Below, in pieces: positions 1 to 10,000 of a stretch of 11,889 nt of DNA. Position 1 is the stretch's first letter, and each line of letters opens with the position of its first letter. The notes below the pieces were generated by a model. That model was given only the letters and a program-made list of their open reading frames with translations. It was not told where the DNA came from and searched no databases. This DNA is from Chitinophagaceae bacterium UBA7600. GTDB taxonomy: Bacteria; Bacteroidota; Bacteroidia; Chitinophagales; Chitinophagaceae. Location: contig DLKC01000091.1 of NCBI GenBank assembly GCA_002478885.1, positions 1-11,889 on the forward strand, given 5' to 3'. The position numbers and the translations under genes were made by a program.

Positions 1-3
1 AGC

Positions 4-20
4 ACAAGTGAGTGACACAA
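4..20. repeat. One arm of the intergenic inverted-repeat element (copy D, cut by window edge)
   Basis: The 17 bases here (ACAAGTGAGTGACACAA) are identical to the right arm of the copy at 3509-3525. They differ from the arm at 10391-10406 only at the inner end. This copy lies downstream of the last WD40-caspase gene. The matching left arm and the loop would lie outside the window. The bases that follow (GACGATGCCACGAA) also resemble those following the copy at 3446-3526 (GACGCCATGAA), so the repeated unit probably extends beyond the arm. Function is unknown. Confidence 0.7.
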
Positions 21-57
21 GGGACGATGCCACGAAGCACAAAAGCCTGTAACAGGA

Positions 58-3000
58 TTATTTTTTTATCTCGACCGGAAAATCGTTTCCGAAACCATAG
101 CTCGCAGGGTACTGCGGCGTACCATGATATTTTTTCATAAGGTCCGGTACAGTAAGCTGCAGATAGTTTTTAAGGTTGTTTACCGTGATCATATCATCGG
201 CGGCCGCTGCTCCTTTTAAGGCTTCCAACAGCACATAAGTAAAAGCGCCATGGCCCAGTGATGAGAATTCGTTCGCAAATTGTTGCGCCCCACTTGCTGC
301 GATCCAATGTGTGCCGGTACTTCGTGCGACCACTGCGATATTCTTTTGCTGTGTTGCATCGCTGGTTAACATCGCTCCGAATGCGCCTGCGCTCTGGCAT
401 GCATCGAGTATGAACAATTGTTTTTGCGCCTGGATATTTATCGCATATTGCTGCAACAATTTTGCAGAAATACCTTTTTGTTCCAGTTCACTCTGCACAT
501 TTTTTAAATCGCTTACATCTGCCGGCACGAGATAGAATTCATTGTCTTTCCCGATAACGCCATGGCCCGCATAATAAAATACAAAAACATCATTTGCTTT
601 AGCATTTTGCTGCACTTGCTTCAATGCATCGGTAATACCGCCCTTGTCTGCAGCGTTGTCTGTTATAAAATATGTTTTGATATTGGCGATGACGCTTTTT
701 GCATCTTTTTCTACTTCTTCTTTAAATGAAGTGGCGTCGGCCAAAGCATAGTTAAGGCGCATGTTCTGGTTCTGGTACTTATTGATACCAACAACGATCA
801 AGTGCATAATTGCATTTCTATCAATTGCCGCTATGGGTGCCCCTTCGGTATTGTTCATTGCGATCTTACTGTCTTTATTGTTATTGTCGCCGGCATTGTA
901 AATGACTGCGATTTCATCGGGAGCGCTTTCTGTTCGTTGGGTATTTAATGCAACTGCGCGAAAAGTGTTTTCACCGGGAAGTAAATTCACTGTATACTTT
1001 TTGCTGCCTGTATTTGCAGTATTGTCATCAGCAACGATGAGGTTGCGTGTGGAAAGCGTAACCACTTTTCCATTCTGGAACAGGCGTATTTCATCAATGG
1101 CATCGCCGGGCGCTATTGCTGTGACAGTGATCTCTGCTACACCAGTTGTATTCTGGTAGGTTGGCATATCATCTTCCACCGACAGATTGCGTGTGGCGGC
1201 AGCATACGTCATTTTTGCGGATGGCCGCACTTTTATGTTAGCAATGTCCGGCACCGGATCGAATTGCTCCCCCGCAAGTAACCTTGATACAAGTTTTGGT
1301 GTATAGTATTGTTCGTACAAAGCTTCAAGCGGCAATACTTCTTTTCCCTTTGTATAATACATTGTTTGCAGCGCACCGGGAGATGCATCAAACCTTCCGT
1401 CGGGCGTAATAAATACCCATTCATCACTGCCTTCAAAGGTGATGAGTTTGCCAAGTTCACGCTGATTTTTTATATCCCATATTCTTGTGCTGTAATCCCT
1501 GGATGCGGAGACAAGAAAGTTGGCATTTGCCAGAAACTCAAGATCGCCAGGCGTGAATTCGTGGCCTTTCAGCACGGCAATGCGTTCATTTTTTGTTATG
1601 TCCCAAACCTGTATATCGCTGTTGAGGTAACTAAAATTCTGGTCGGTGACACTGAAGGCGACCCGGCTTAAATCGCTGCTGACAGCTGCCGCGAAGATTC
1701 TCTCAAAAGGCAACCGCTTTTCTGAAACAGTATTGCCTGTTGCAGCATCGAGTGTTAATACTGCAGGATTATCTTTCTGCAGCATCCAAACCTGCTTGTC
1801 TGAATTGATGAACCTGAAACAGCATGCAACAATGCCCTTTTCCCATAACAGTTTACCAGTGGTAACATCAAAGCATAGGATACTACCTGAGCCGTTTGAG
1901 TTTTCTTTAATACTGTAGGTGATCAACTTTTTTCCATCACCTGAAATACCGGCTATTTTAAAATTATTATAAGTACCCAATTCGTACACGCCTGTGGCAA
2001 TTTTTGCTACCAGCTTTTTTGCTGTAACATCGAAGACCAGCACGTACTTTTCGTGTACTGCCGTGAGCCATTTGCCATTGGCTGAAAAATCCATTTCCTG
2101 CAGATCGAAGTTTTCCTCTATATCAATCGTTTCAGCAGCATCTTTCATTGTTGCCGGATCGAAGAAATGCAGGCTGTGCTGAAAGAAGTATGCTCCAAGC
2201 TTTCCATTTTTTGTTAAAGCACTTACCGAAAAACTGTTGTCTGTGCGCTTGCCTTTCGCCGCAAAATTGGTCCGGTCGAACCGAAGATCATTGATATTTC
2301 CATTGTCACTGTTTAACAATAGCTGCATACTGCTGTCACTGGCCGACTGCATTGTTGCCGTTATAAAAACCTGGCTACCATAACGGCGTATGTATTTCTG
2401 CTGGGCGAGATTGTACTCATTTACAGCGGGGGTACTTGTGCCAAGCACTATGCGCCTGCCATCCTGTGCCGCAGCAATGCATTTCCCATAGCCATCCGCT
2501 TCAAATTTTAATTTGGCCTGCGTTCTTCCGCCAAAACTGATCGTGAATAAATGATGCTGCGACGCGATGAGTAAATCGTTATTGGCGGGGTTCCATGCCA
2601 GTTGTCTCCTGAAAGAAGATTCATCACTTAAAAAATCAAGAATACCATCGCCATCTTCATAAGCGATGGTTGCACTCCACAGAGGCTGGAGCGTTGCAGG
2701 GTTCAGCCATTCAAACAGCACATCATAAGTTTGCTTTCCTTTCCCGACAGTTAAATAATTATCATCGGGTGTGAAAGCGATTACCTTTTTTTCCGCGGGT
2801 ATGTTTTTTATTTCCTGCCCGTTACTACTATTAACAATAATGGTTCCGTCTTTATCGAGGCATGCAAGCAGTTGTTTGCCATCCTTGCTCAGGCTTATAT
2901 TGCTGATGCCATTCTCATCTTTTACAACTTTATGCGTGTAAAGGGGGGTAATATTTCCATTGTTGATCGTAATTTTCGAAAGCATTTCCTCAGCGCTCTC

Positions 3001-3402
3001 TCCATGTGCTACAAAAAGTTCGCTGCCATCTTTACTATATATGATCTTCGAAATTTCATCCATATGAATTTCTTTCAGGACTGAAAAATTGTCGAGCGAA
3101 AAAAAATGAATATTGCGGTAGGTTGCAATTGCCACTGTTTTACCGTCGGGGGCATTGTCCATATCCACAACCATGGGCTCCGCTTCGCCCCACCGGCAAA
3201 CAATATTTTTTATGAGCCGTCCGCTGGATGTTTCCCAGACCTTTACTATGTTTTCACTTGCAGACAGAATATATTTTCCATCCTTTGTGTAGAGCACCTG
3301 CTCCACCGTTTCTGCATGACGTGTAGGGATGACCAGTTCCGGTTTCTGTGCATTCGCTGTGAATGCAACCAGCAGAACAAATGCTGTAAATAATTTTTTC
3401 AT
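58..3402 (-). CDS. Exported WD40-repeat / Ig-like / caspase-like (C14) protease, paralog 1
   Basis: This gene encodes a predicted secreted cysteine protease of the orthocaspase type with a beta-propeller sensor region (1114 residues). Residues 1-18 form a Sec signal peptide (MKKLFTAFVLLVAFTANA), cut before Q19. WD40-like blades fill roughly residues 20-650. The clearest are the first (ending VKVWETSSG) and the last (GHEF at about 613 to IWD, W642), which suggests one or two propellers. A hinge with W662 and the pattern TPDGRFDASPG leads into an Ig-like beta-sandwich at about 735-855 (RLFQNGK, LLPGENTFRAVALN). The caspase domain starts near 866 (MHLIVVGINKYQN). It holds catalytic His947 in YYAGHG and Cys1002 in DACQSAG, and ends with the chain at 1114. 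No transmembrane segment or C-terminal T9SS sorting domain is seen. The ATG is preceded by an A-rich leader and directly precedes the signal peptide, so the start is well supported. It is the last of three tandem paralogs and closest to the gene at 7037-10291. The substrate is unknown. Confidence 0.93.
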   Translation of the reverse strand: MKKLFTAFVLLVAFTANAQKPELVIPTRHAETVEQVLYTKDGKYILSASENIVKVWETSSGRLIKNIVCRWGEAEPMVVDMDNAPDGKTVAIATYRNIHFFSLDNFSVLKEIHMDEISKIIYSKDGSELFVAHGESAEEMLSKITINNGNITPLYTHKVVKDENGISNISLSKDGKQLLACLDKDGTIIVNSSNGQEIKNIPAEKKVIAFTPDDNYLTVGKGKQTYDVLFEWLNPATLQPLWSATIAYEDGDGILDFLSDESSFRRQLAWNPANNDLLIASQHHLFTISFGGRTQAKLKFEADGYGKCIAAAQDGRRIVLGTSTPAVNEYNLAQQKYIRRYGSQVFITATMQSASDSSMQLLLNSDNGNINDLRFDRTNFAAKGKRTDNSFSVSALTKNGKLGAYFFQHSLHFFDPATMKDAAETIDIEENFDLQEMDFSANGKWLTAVHEKYVLVFDVTAKKLVAKIATGVYELGTYNNFKIAGISGDGKKLITYSIKENSNGSGSILCFDVTTGKLLWEKGIVACCFRFINSDKQVWMLQKDNPAVLTLDAATGNTVSEKRLPFERIFAAAVSSDLSRVAFSVTDQNFSYLNSDIQVWDITKNERIAVLKGHEFTPGDLEFLANANFLVSASRDYSTRIWDIKNQRELGKLITFEGSDEWVFITPDGRFDASPGALQTMYYTKGKEVLPLEALYEQYYTPKLVSRLLAGEQFDPVPDIANIKVRPSAKMTYAAATRNLSVEDDMPTYQNTTGVAEITVTAIAPGDAIDEIRLFQNGKVVTLSTRNLIVADDNTANTGSKKYTVNLLPGENTFRAVALNTQRTESAPDEIAVIYNAGDNNNKDSKIAMNNTEGAPIAAIDRNAIMHLIVVGINKYQNQNMRLNYALADATSFKEEVEKDAKSVIANIKTYFITDNAADKGGITDALKQVQQNAKANDVFVFYYAGHGVIGKDNEFYLVPADVSDLKNVQSELEQKGISAKLLQQYAINIQAQKQLFILDACQSAGAFGAMLTSDATQQKNIAVVARSTGTHWIAASGAQQFANEFSSLGHGAFTYVLLEALKGAAAADDMITVNNLKNYLQLTVPDLMKKYHGTPQYPASYGFGNDFPVEIKK

Positions 3403-3445
3403 ATTTATTTTATTGGCCGGGCTATCGAATATATATTAAGCTCCT

Positions 3446-3526
3446 GTTGCGTCGCACCCTTGTGCAGCAAAGCTGACTTCTGCTAAAGAACAGCAAAGAA
3501 CAAAGCGTACAAGTGAGTGACACAAC
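3446..3526. repeat. Intergenic inverted-repeat element, copy A
   Basis: An 81-bp unit lies in the gap between two WD40-caspase genes. Its left arm at 3446-3463 (GTTGCGTCGCACCCTTGT) is complementary at 14 of 18 positions to the right arm at 3509-3526 (ACAAGTGAGTGACACAAC). One of the remaining pairs is a G-T wobble. The loop contains short direct repeats: CAGCAAAG at 3465 and 3491, and AAAGAACA at 3485 and 3495. The same arms recur at the other gene junctions. No T-tract follows on the transcribed strand, so it is not a classical intrinsic terminator. It could be a REP-like or miniature mobile palindrome, or a structured 3' UTR that affects mRNA ends. Confidence 0.75.
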
Positions 3527-3579
3527 CAAAGACGCCATGAAATACCAGCGCTTGTTACCAAAAATTCATCCCCCCCAAA

Positions 3580-6500
3580 TTAATGCAGGATAATGATCGG
3601 AAAATCGTTTCCATAATTATAGCTTGCCGGGTATTGTGCTGTGCCTTTATATTTCTGTGTTATCTCGGGCACTTTGTCCTGCAGGTAAGCATCAAGTTCT
3701 TTCACCGTTATCTTGCTATCTCCATTATCTGCCGCGCCTTTCAGTGCTTCGAGTATGCAATAAGTGAAAGAGCCATGACCCAGTTGCGCAAATTCACTTG
3801 CAAACTGTTCGCTGCCCGAAGCCGTTAACCAGTGTGTGCCTGTTGAACGGGCAAGCTGTGCAATGGCTTTTTCTTCAGCCGCACCACGCGATGCGGCCAC
3901 TTCGTTTAAAGCCCCGGCACTCTGGCAGGCATCGAGAATAAATAATTGTTTTTGTGCTTTTATTTCTTTGGAGAATTCCTGCAATTGTTCTGCGCTGATG
4001 CCTTTTTGTGCCAGCGCATCATCATTGCCGTAAAGCTGCAATACATCGTAAGGCACCAGGAAAAATTCTTTTGCATCGCTGATAACACCATGGCCAGCGT
4101 AATAAAAAACAAACATATCCTGTGGCGCCGCGGTTTCTTTCACTTTGTTCAGCGCTGCAACAATATTGTCTTTACCCGCCTGCGCATCGGATAAAAATGT
4201 AACGGAAGTTTTGGAGAAAATCTCCTTTGAACCATTTTCCATCGCATCTTTAAACGCGGTTGCATCTGCCGATGCATAGTTCAACGTGTATTTGGGATTC
4301 TTATAGTTATTCACGCCAACAATAAGCAGGTGAAGGGTGGGACCAACAAGGTTGTTATCTTCTTTTTTGGCAGGCTTATAATTAACGGTTATCACTGAGG
4401 GTTTGCTTTCTGTGCGTTGGCTGTTAAGTGCCACTGCTTTTAAAATGTTTTCCCCTTCGGTGAGCTCCACTTCAAGGGTTTTTGTATCGGTTGGTTTACC
4501 TGCATCTTCCACAACAAGATTTCTTGTGCCACCCGTGATAAGTTTGCCATTTTGATACAAGCGTATTTCACTGATCACATCATCGGCAGAAGATGCGGTT
4601 ATATCCAGCAACGCCTTTGGTGATGAAGATGCATATACCTGATCATCGTCGGCTACTTCAAGATTTCTCGTTTCGCCCTTATAAGTGATTTTAACTGTTG
4701 GCGCCTTTTTTATGGTGTTGATATCAACTGCAGGCGGTGTAAAATTTTCGCCTTGCAATAACCGGGGTAGTAACGAAGGCGTATAAAATTGTTCAAAGGA
4801 AGATTCGAGCGGCAATACTTCCAGGCCACGGGTGTAATACATTTGTCTCATGCCATCGGGTGTACCATCGAAACGCCCGTTCTTATCGACCATTACCCAG
4901 TCACTTCCGTTAAAAAATACCATTGTTGCCAGTGATTCAGCCGTTGCCAGATTCCAAAGTTTAATAGTGCGGTCATAACTGCCGCTAAGCAAATACTTGC
5001 CATCTTCCGTGGCTACCAAACTCGTGGGTGAATTGCCATGACCTTTCAATGTTTTTACTACCTGTCTTGTGGCTATGTCGATGATCTTGATTTCCGCATC
5101 GGTAAAAGCGCTTTCGCCGCCACAGGTAGCTATCTGTTTGCCGTTAGGCAGCATAATCATACCATTGACGCGTCCCTTGTTTGCATACAGATCACCAATT
5201 TCTTTTCCTGTTGCCGTATTCCACCAGCGGATGTGGCCGTAGTCATCGCCTGTAAGCAGCGTGTTTCCATCTTTGGTAAGCACCAATCTTCGAATACCTG
5301 TTACATCGCTGTATTCATCTGCGTGCTTGTAGGTTTGAATAATATTTCCATTCTGCAAGTCGATCTTTACTGTGCTGTTATCTTTAACAATGCCCACATA
5401 AACAGATCTTCCGTCAGGCGCGAAAAGTAAACTGCCAGCAGTGTACGGCAGTTTAATTATTTTTAATACCTCGCCTGACGGCAATGCACGCAACTCCATT
5501 TCGTGGTTGTCATTGTCCCTGTTTGTTGTAACCATTTTTTTGCCATCGCTGCTGAAAGCGAAACTACTTGCTACATCCTTTTGTTCAACCGAACTTAATG
5601 CCTGTAACGTAGAGGCATCCATTACCGTTAAGGCATACTCAAAAGAACCTGATACCAGGTATTTGCTGTCTGGTGAAAAAGCGCCCACAAAATTCATTTC
5701 AGAAGATCGGCTGTTCTTCGCAACAGCACCACGCTTCAGATCGAGCAGTTGTACTGCGCCATCGCGGTAATAACCCTGGCTACCTTGTATAACCAATGAT
5801 TTTTCATCAGGAGAAAGATCCATGTTATAAATAATGTTGGCATGTCCGCCCAACTCCATTTTTACCACATGTTGTAAAAAATCATACACACGTATAATAC
5901 CATCGTAATTGCCCGAAATGAATGTCTTTCCGTCTGATGAGAATGCAAAACCCGCCGGATAACTCATCTTGTTGTTCAGCTCGGCAACCTTCTTCATTTC
6001 TTCCAGGTCGTAAATAAAAATCGTATTGTCGGCAGCAGTGGTTATATAACGGCTATCGGGGCTAAAACCGACATCTTTTATCGAAGCCTTTTGCCCTTTG
6101 AATACATGAACAACCAACTTTGTATGACGGTCTATCACCGTTACTGTTGCGTGCCCGCCGAAATTTTCGAATGAACCCAGACCCAGGCTGTCGGCATATA
6201 AACCGTTATTGCCGTTTTCAAAACCGGTTGAAATAAACCAATTGCCATCGGGACTCAGATAGCTACCACCATCGTCGCCAAACTTTTCTGTAAATTTTGT
6301 AGTACCTGTTACCGGATCAATATGAACAATCTTTCCATAAAGCACCGCAAGCAGTTCACCATTCTTCTCAAAGCGCAGGCTCCACAAATTGCCGTTCACC
6401 TCAATTCTTTTCTGCATAAGCATGCCCGTAACTTTCCAGATCTTTATTTCGTTCACCGGTTCATCATTCATTCGTTTGCCCGTTTCCGATGCTGTAGCGA

Positions 6501-6885
6501 GCAGTTTACTGTCGGCACTAAATGCGAGCTCAGATATATTCTCAGCATGAACAGCCTGCCTAAATATCTCTTTGGCCCCGGCTGTCATATCATTAATGCG
6601 CAACTCTTTGCGGCTTCCTGATACAAGTAACCGGTTATCCGGGCTAAACGCCACTGAATTTACCCATGCCGGGTAACCATCGAGTACTTTAATTTCATTG
6701 CCCGTTGAAAGTTGCCAGATGTGCACTGACTTATCCCATCCGCCGGTCGCAACATATTTATCATCGCCGGAGATGGCCACTTTGTCGGCGTTATCTGAAT
6801 GACCTTTTGGAATCATCAGCACGGGCTTTTGCGCCATTGAAAAAATGCTCAACATTGTTAAACCTATACTTGCAATCTTTTTCAT
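3580..6885 (-). CDS. Exported WD40-repeat / Ig-like / caspase-like (C14) protease, paralog 2
   Basis: This gene encodes a predicted exported orthocaspase with WD40 propellers (1101 residues). Residues 1-18 are the signal peptide (ending FSMA), cut before Q19. The mature start QKPVLMIPKGHS matches the other paralogs. This copy has the most canonical WD40 blades of the three: early GHS...VHIW, later IKIW and WWNT, and a last blade LKGHG...IKLWNL with W644. The hinge W663-VMVDKNGRFDGTPDG follows. An Ig-like domain lies at about 730-840 (RLYQNGK, LTEGENILKAVALN). The caspase domain runs from about 851 to 1101, with His932 in YYAGHG and Cys987 in DACQSAG. It is the most divergent paralog in the protease half: it has VPYDVLQLYGNDDALAQKG where the other two have VP(A/T)DVSDLKNVQSELEQKG. 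The leader before the ATG is A-rich. It is probably transcribed with, or in parallel to, its neighbours. Substrate and trigger are unknown. Confidence 0.93.
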   Translation of the reverse strand: MKKIASIGLTMLSIFSMAQKPVLMIPKGHSDNADKVAISGDDKYVATGGWDKSVHIWQLSTGNEIKVLDGYPAWVNSVAFSPDNRLLVSGSRKELRINDMTAGAKEIFRQAVHAENISELAFSADSKLLATASETGKRMNDEPVNEIKIWKVTGMLMQKRIEVNGNLWSLRFEKNGELLAVLYGKIVHIDPVTGTTKFTEKFGDDGGSYLSPDGNWFISTGFENGNNGLYADSLGLGSFENFGGHATVTVIDRHTKLVVHVFKGQKASIKDVGFSPDSRYITTAADNTIFIYDLEEMKKVAELNNKMSYPAGFAFSSDGKTFISGNYDGIIRVYDFLQHVVKMELGGHANIIYNMDLSPDEKSLVIQGSQGYYRDGAVQLLDLKRGAVAKNSRSSEMNFVGAFSPDSKYLVSGSFEYALTVMDASTLQALSSVEQKDVASSFAFSSDGKKMVTTNRDNDNHEMELRALPSGEVLKIIKLPYTAGSLLFAPDGRSVYVGIVKDNSTVKIDLQNGNIIQTYKHADEYSDVTGIRRLVLTKDGNTLLTGDDYGHIRWWNTATGKEIGDLYANKGRVNGMIMLPNGKQIATCGGESAFTDAEIKIIDIATRQVVKTLKGHGNSPTSLVATEDGKYLLSGSYDRTIKLWNLATAESLATMVFFNGSDWVMVDKNGRFDGTPDGMRQMYYTRGLEVLPLESSFEQFYTPSLLPRLLQGENFTPPAVDINTIKKAPTVKITYKGETRNLEVADDDQVYASSSPKALLDITASSADDVISEIRLYQNGKLITGGTRNLVVEDAGKPTDTKTLEVELTEGENILKAVALNSQRTESKPSVITVNYKPAKKEDNNLVGPTLHLLIVGVNNYKNPKYTLNYASADATAFKDAMENGSKEIFSKTSVTFLSDAQAGKDNIVAALNKVKETAAPQDMFVFYYAGHGVISDAKEFFLVPYDVLQLYGNDDALAQKGISAEQLQEFSKEIKAQKQLFILDACQSAGALNEVAASRGAAEEKAIAQLARSTGTHWLTASGSEQFASEFAQLGHGSFTYCILEALKGAADNGDSKITVKELDAYLQDKVPEITQKYKGTAQYPASYNYGNDFPIIILH

Positions 6886-6926
6886 ATTTTCTTTTTAACC
6901 CAACAATTGTAATACTATCGTCTTTA

Positions 6927-7015
6927 CTTGCGTCGCACTCTTGTGCTTCAATACTACAGGCGACAAGCTTAAGTCAACTGATGACAATGTTCTTCTGCAG
7001 AAGCGTGTGATGCGG
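6927..7015. repeat. Intergenic inverted-repeat element, copy B (variant right arm)
   Basis: The left arm at 6927-6944 (CTTGCGTCGCACTCTTGT) is identical to the left arm of copy C. The right arm at 6997-7015 (GCAGAAGCGTGTGATGCGG) differs from the GTGAGTGACACAA arms of the other copies but can still pair with the left arm. Over 19 positions (6928-6946 with 6997-7015) I count 13 Watson-Crick pairs, 4 G-T wobbles and 2 mismatches when read as plus-strand RNA. The arm overlaps a perfect 12-bp palindrome at 6992-7003 (CTTCTGCAGAAG). The element fills most of the gap between two caspase genes. It may be a composite or diverged member of the repeat family. Confidence 0.6.
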
Positions 7016-7036
7016 GATAAACCGACAACAAAAATC

Positions 7037-10000
7037 TTATTGCTTCAGTTCAACAGGAAAATCGTTACCATAACCGTAACTCGCCGGATACTGTGGCGTT
7101 CCGTTATATTTTTTCATCAGTGCGGGCACAGTTTCCTGAAGGTAATTTTTTAGCGTGTTCACGGTGATCATGTTATTGGCCAGGGCAGCGCCTTTCAGCG
7201 CATCGAGCAATACATAAGTAAAAGCGCCATGACCAAGTGATGAGAACTCGTTGGCGAACTGCTGAGCGCCGCTTGCCGCCAGCCAGTGCGTCCCCGTACT
7301 GCGTGCCACAACAGCGATGCTTTTCTGCTGGTTGGCATCTGAACTCATCATCGCTTCGAAGGCACCGGCACTCTGGCAGGCATCGAGAATGAACAATTGT
7401 TTCTGTGCCTGTATGTCGATGGCGAACTGCTGCAGCGTGGATGCTGCAATGCCTTTCTGCTCGAGTTCGCTTTGTACATTTTTAAGATCGCTTACATCAG
7501 TTGGCACAAGGTAGAATTGGTTGTTTTTACCAATTACACCATGTCCTGCATAGTAAAAGATGAACACATCTGATGGCTTTGCGTTTTGTTTTACTTCGCT
7601 GAGCGCTTTTTCTATCCCGGTTTTGTTGGCATCAGCATCAGCCACAAAATAGGTTTTCACCTGCTTTAAAACCGTCTTCGCACCTTTCTCCACTTCGTCT
7701 TTAAAAGCAGTTGCATCGGCCAGCGCATAGTTAAGGCTCATTGACTGGTTCTGGTATTTGTTAATGCCCACAACCACGAGGTGAAGGGTAGCATTTTTAT
7801 CCACCATGGTTACCGGGCCAGTATTTAACTGCTTGTTTTGCCCGGGAGTAACCGCATTAGCAACCTGGTAAACAACATCGAGTTCATCGGGTTTGCTTTC
7901 CGAACGTTGCCTGTTGAGTGCAACAGCGCGGAAGCTGTTGGTGCCCGGCAGCAGGTTGACTGTGTACTTTTTGGTGACTTTTGCCGCTTTATCATCATCT
8001 GCCACTATCAGGTTTCTCGTAGTAAGATTCACAATCTTGCCATTATGAAACAGGCGAATCTCGTCGATCGCATCGCCCTGTGCATCTGCTTCTACCATTA
8101 TCTCTGCAACGCCTGTTTCGTTTTTGTAAGTCGGCTTATCGTCATCCACTTCGAGGTTGCGTGTAAGCGCAGCATAACTCATCTTTACTTTGGGCAACGG
8201 AGCAATATCCAGCACATCGACAGGCTGGAATTCCTCATCTGCCACAGACCGGGCATAGAGGTTGGGTGTATAGTATTTTTCGAAGAGTGCATCGAGAGGT
8301 AGTGATTGCTGGTTTAGTACATAATATACTTTCTTAATGCCTTCGGGTGAGCCATCGAAGCGGCCATCGGCATCCATAAATACATAATCGTTGCTGTCTT
8401 TGAAGAGGTACAGTACTCCTACGAGCCTGCCGGTAACGGCCTCCCACACTTTGATGCTGTTGTCATAAGAGATCGTATAAAAAAGTTTGTCATCAGGCGA
8501 GAATACAATTTTACGCACTGTACTTGTGTGTGCCTGTATGGTGTATATGCGACCACCTTTTGTATTGTAGGCTTCCACATTGCCATTGCGCCCGCCGGTA
8601 ACAAACATAGAAAGTGTATTATTGGCGGCGGCAGAACCGAACTTATCTATATACCCAATATTAGCTGACTGATACAGCAATCGGTTATCTGCGATATTGT
8701 ACACGGATACTGAACCGCCTTTTGCAATTAATACATTCTTTGTGTCTTTCGAAACCTGTATGTATTGTTCATCATATTCGCCATCGGTTTCCATGTTTTT
8801 AGAGAATATGCGCTGGCCTGTAGAAAGATCCCATACAGATGCCACATTTACCTGGTATGCCGATTCAAAACCTGCCAGTATTTTCTTATCGGGCGATACC
8901 AGCATTGGGCCAAAACCTTTGGGGTCAATCACTTTCTGCTTTGCACCAGAAACAAGATTCATTTTCATTAGTGCTATGCCTCCCTTATCGTCGGTTGGGT
9001 AGTACACGGCTTTACCATCATTCGAAAAGAAGAACCCGCCCCTGTACAAAAAGCCCGTTACGCCGCTGTTTGCAACAGGCCTGATAATTTTATTTGTTCT
9101 CAGGTTTTTAATCGTTACGGTATTATCGCCGAAAACAGCGGCGGTATCTCCGGTTGGCGAGACAGCAAGGCCCGTGGGATTAGTTTTCAGATCAGTATGC
9201 ATTACGGGCACCATCCTGAACAGGTCTACAGATTTCACATTGTGATCGTCGGTAGTAAGATGCAGCATACCGGTAGCATAATTATATTCAATGGCATTAA
9301 ACACATCCATGCCCAATTGCGCCGCAATACCGGCATAGAGCCTGGTGGAATTTTTCGTTGCAAGGTTGTACTCGGATACTACATTGTATCCTACAAACCA
9401 GGCTTTTTTTTGATCTCCGTTAAAGTAGCCTTCTGAAACAGGATGATACATCACCACATCGGTGTTGGTGAAATGTGCTGTGGGCTTAAACGTGTCGGTA
9501 CTGTAAAGGTTAAGCGAATAATAGCCGGATTTAACTTCAGTACCTGTTATAAGAATCTCATGCGTATTGAATGAGGGGATAATGGCTGCGTCATAAAAGT
9601 CGCCTTTTATAGAGCCCACAAATTTTCCTGTATTAATATCAAAAAAATCAACCGGCGATCTGTTGGAATTTAGTACCAGCAGTTGTTGCTGCGGAATAAA
9701 GGCAACCGTGCTGTAAAAATTTTTATCATAGTCGTATGATTGTTGTTTTGACGCTGCAGCAAGATCGATGATGTCGCAGCCTTTGGTGTTGGCGAGTAAT
9801 ACTTTTTTGTTTTCGAGCAACCAAACTCTTGCTTTGTAATCAATATTGCTTTTGATATAGGAGCGTTGGGATAAGTTTTTTGCATCAAGCAGCCGGATAC
9901 CATTAGAAGCGCCTATTATAACATCATCGTTCGCAAAAGACGCATCTGAATAAGAAGGATAGCTTTCTGTTTTGGCCAGCTGTTCGCCTGTAATGGTATT

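Noticed and set aside
58..3402. T9SS C-terminal sorting domain on the caspase proteins
   Set aside because: All three chains end directly after the caspase domain (NDFPVEIKK, NDFPIIILH, NDFPVELKQ), with no extra C-terminal beta-sandwich of the sorting type.
3403..3579. Repeat elements as classical intrinsic terminators
   Set aside because: The stems are long, imperfect and separated by loops of 35-52 bases, and no T-tract follows on the transcribed strand. A role in transcript ends is possible but cannot be called from sequence.
6886..6945. Bacteroidota promoter (TTTG at -33, TAnnTTTG at -7) upstream of the caspase genes
   Set aside because: Only one-mismatch candidates for the -7 box were found (TACAATTG before the gene at 3580-6885, TATATTCG before the gene at 58-3402). 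None has a -33 box at a proper distance, so the evidence is too weak for a feature.
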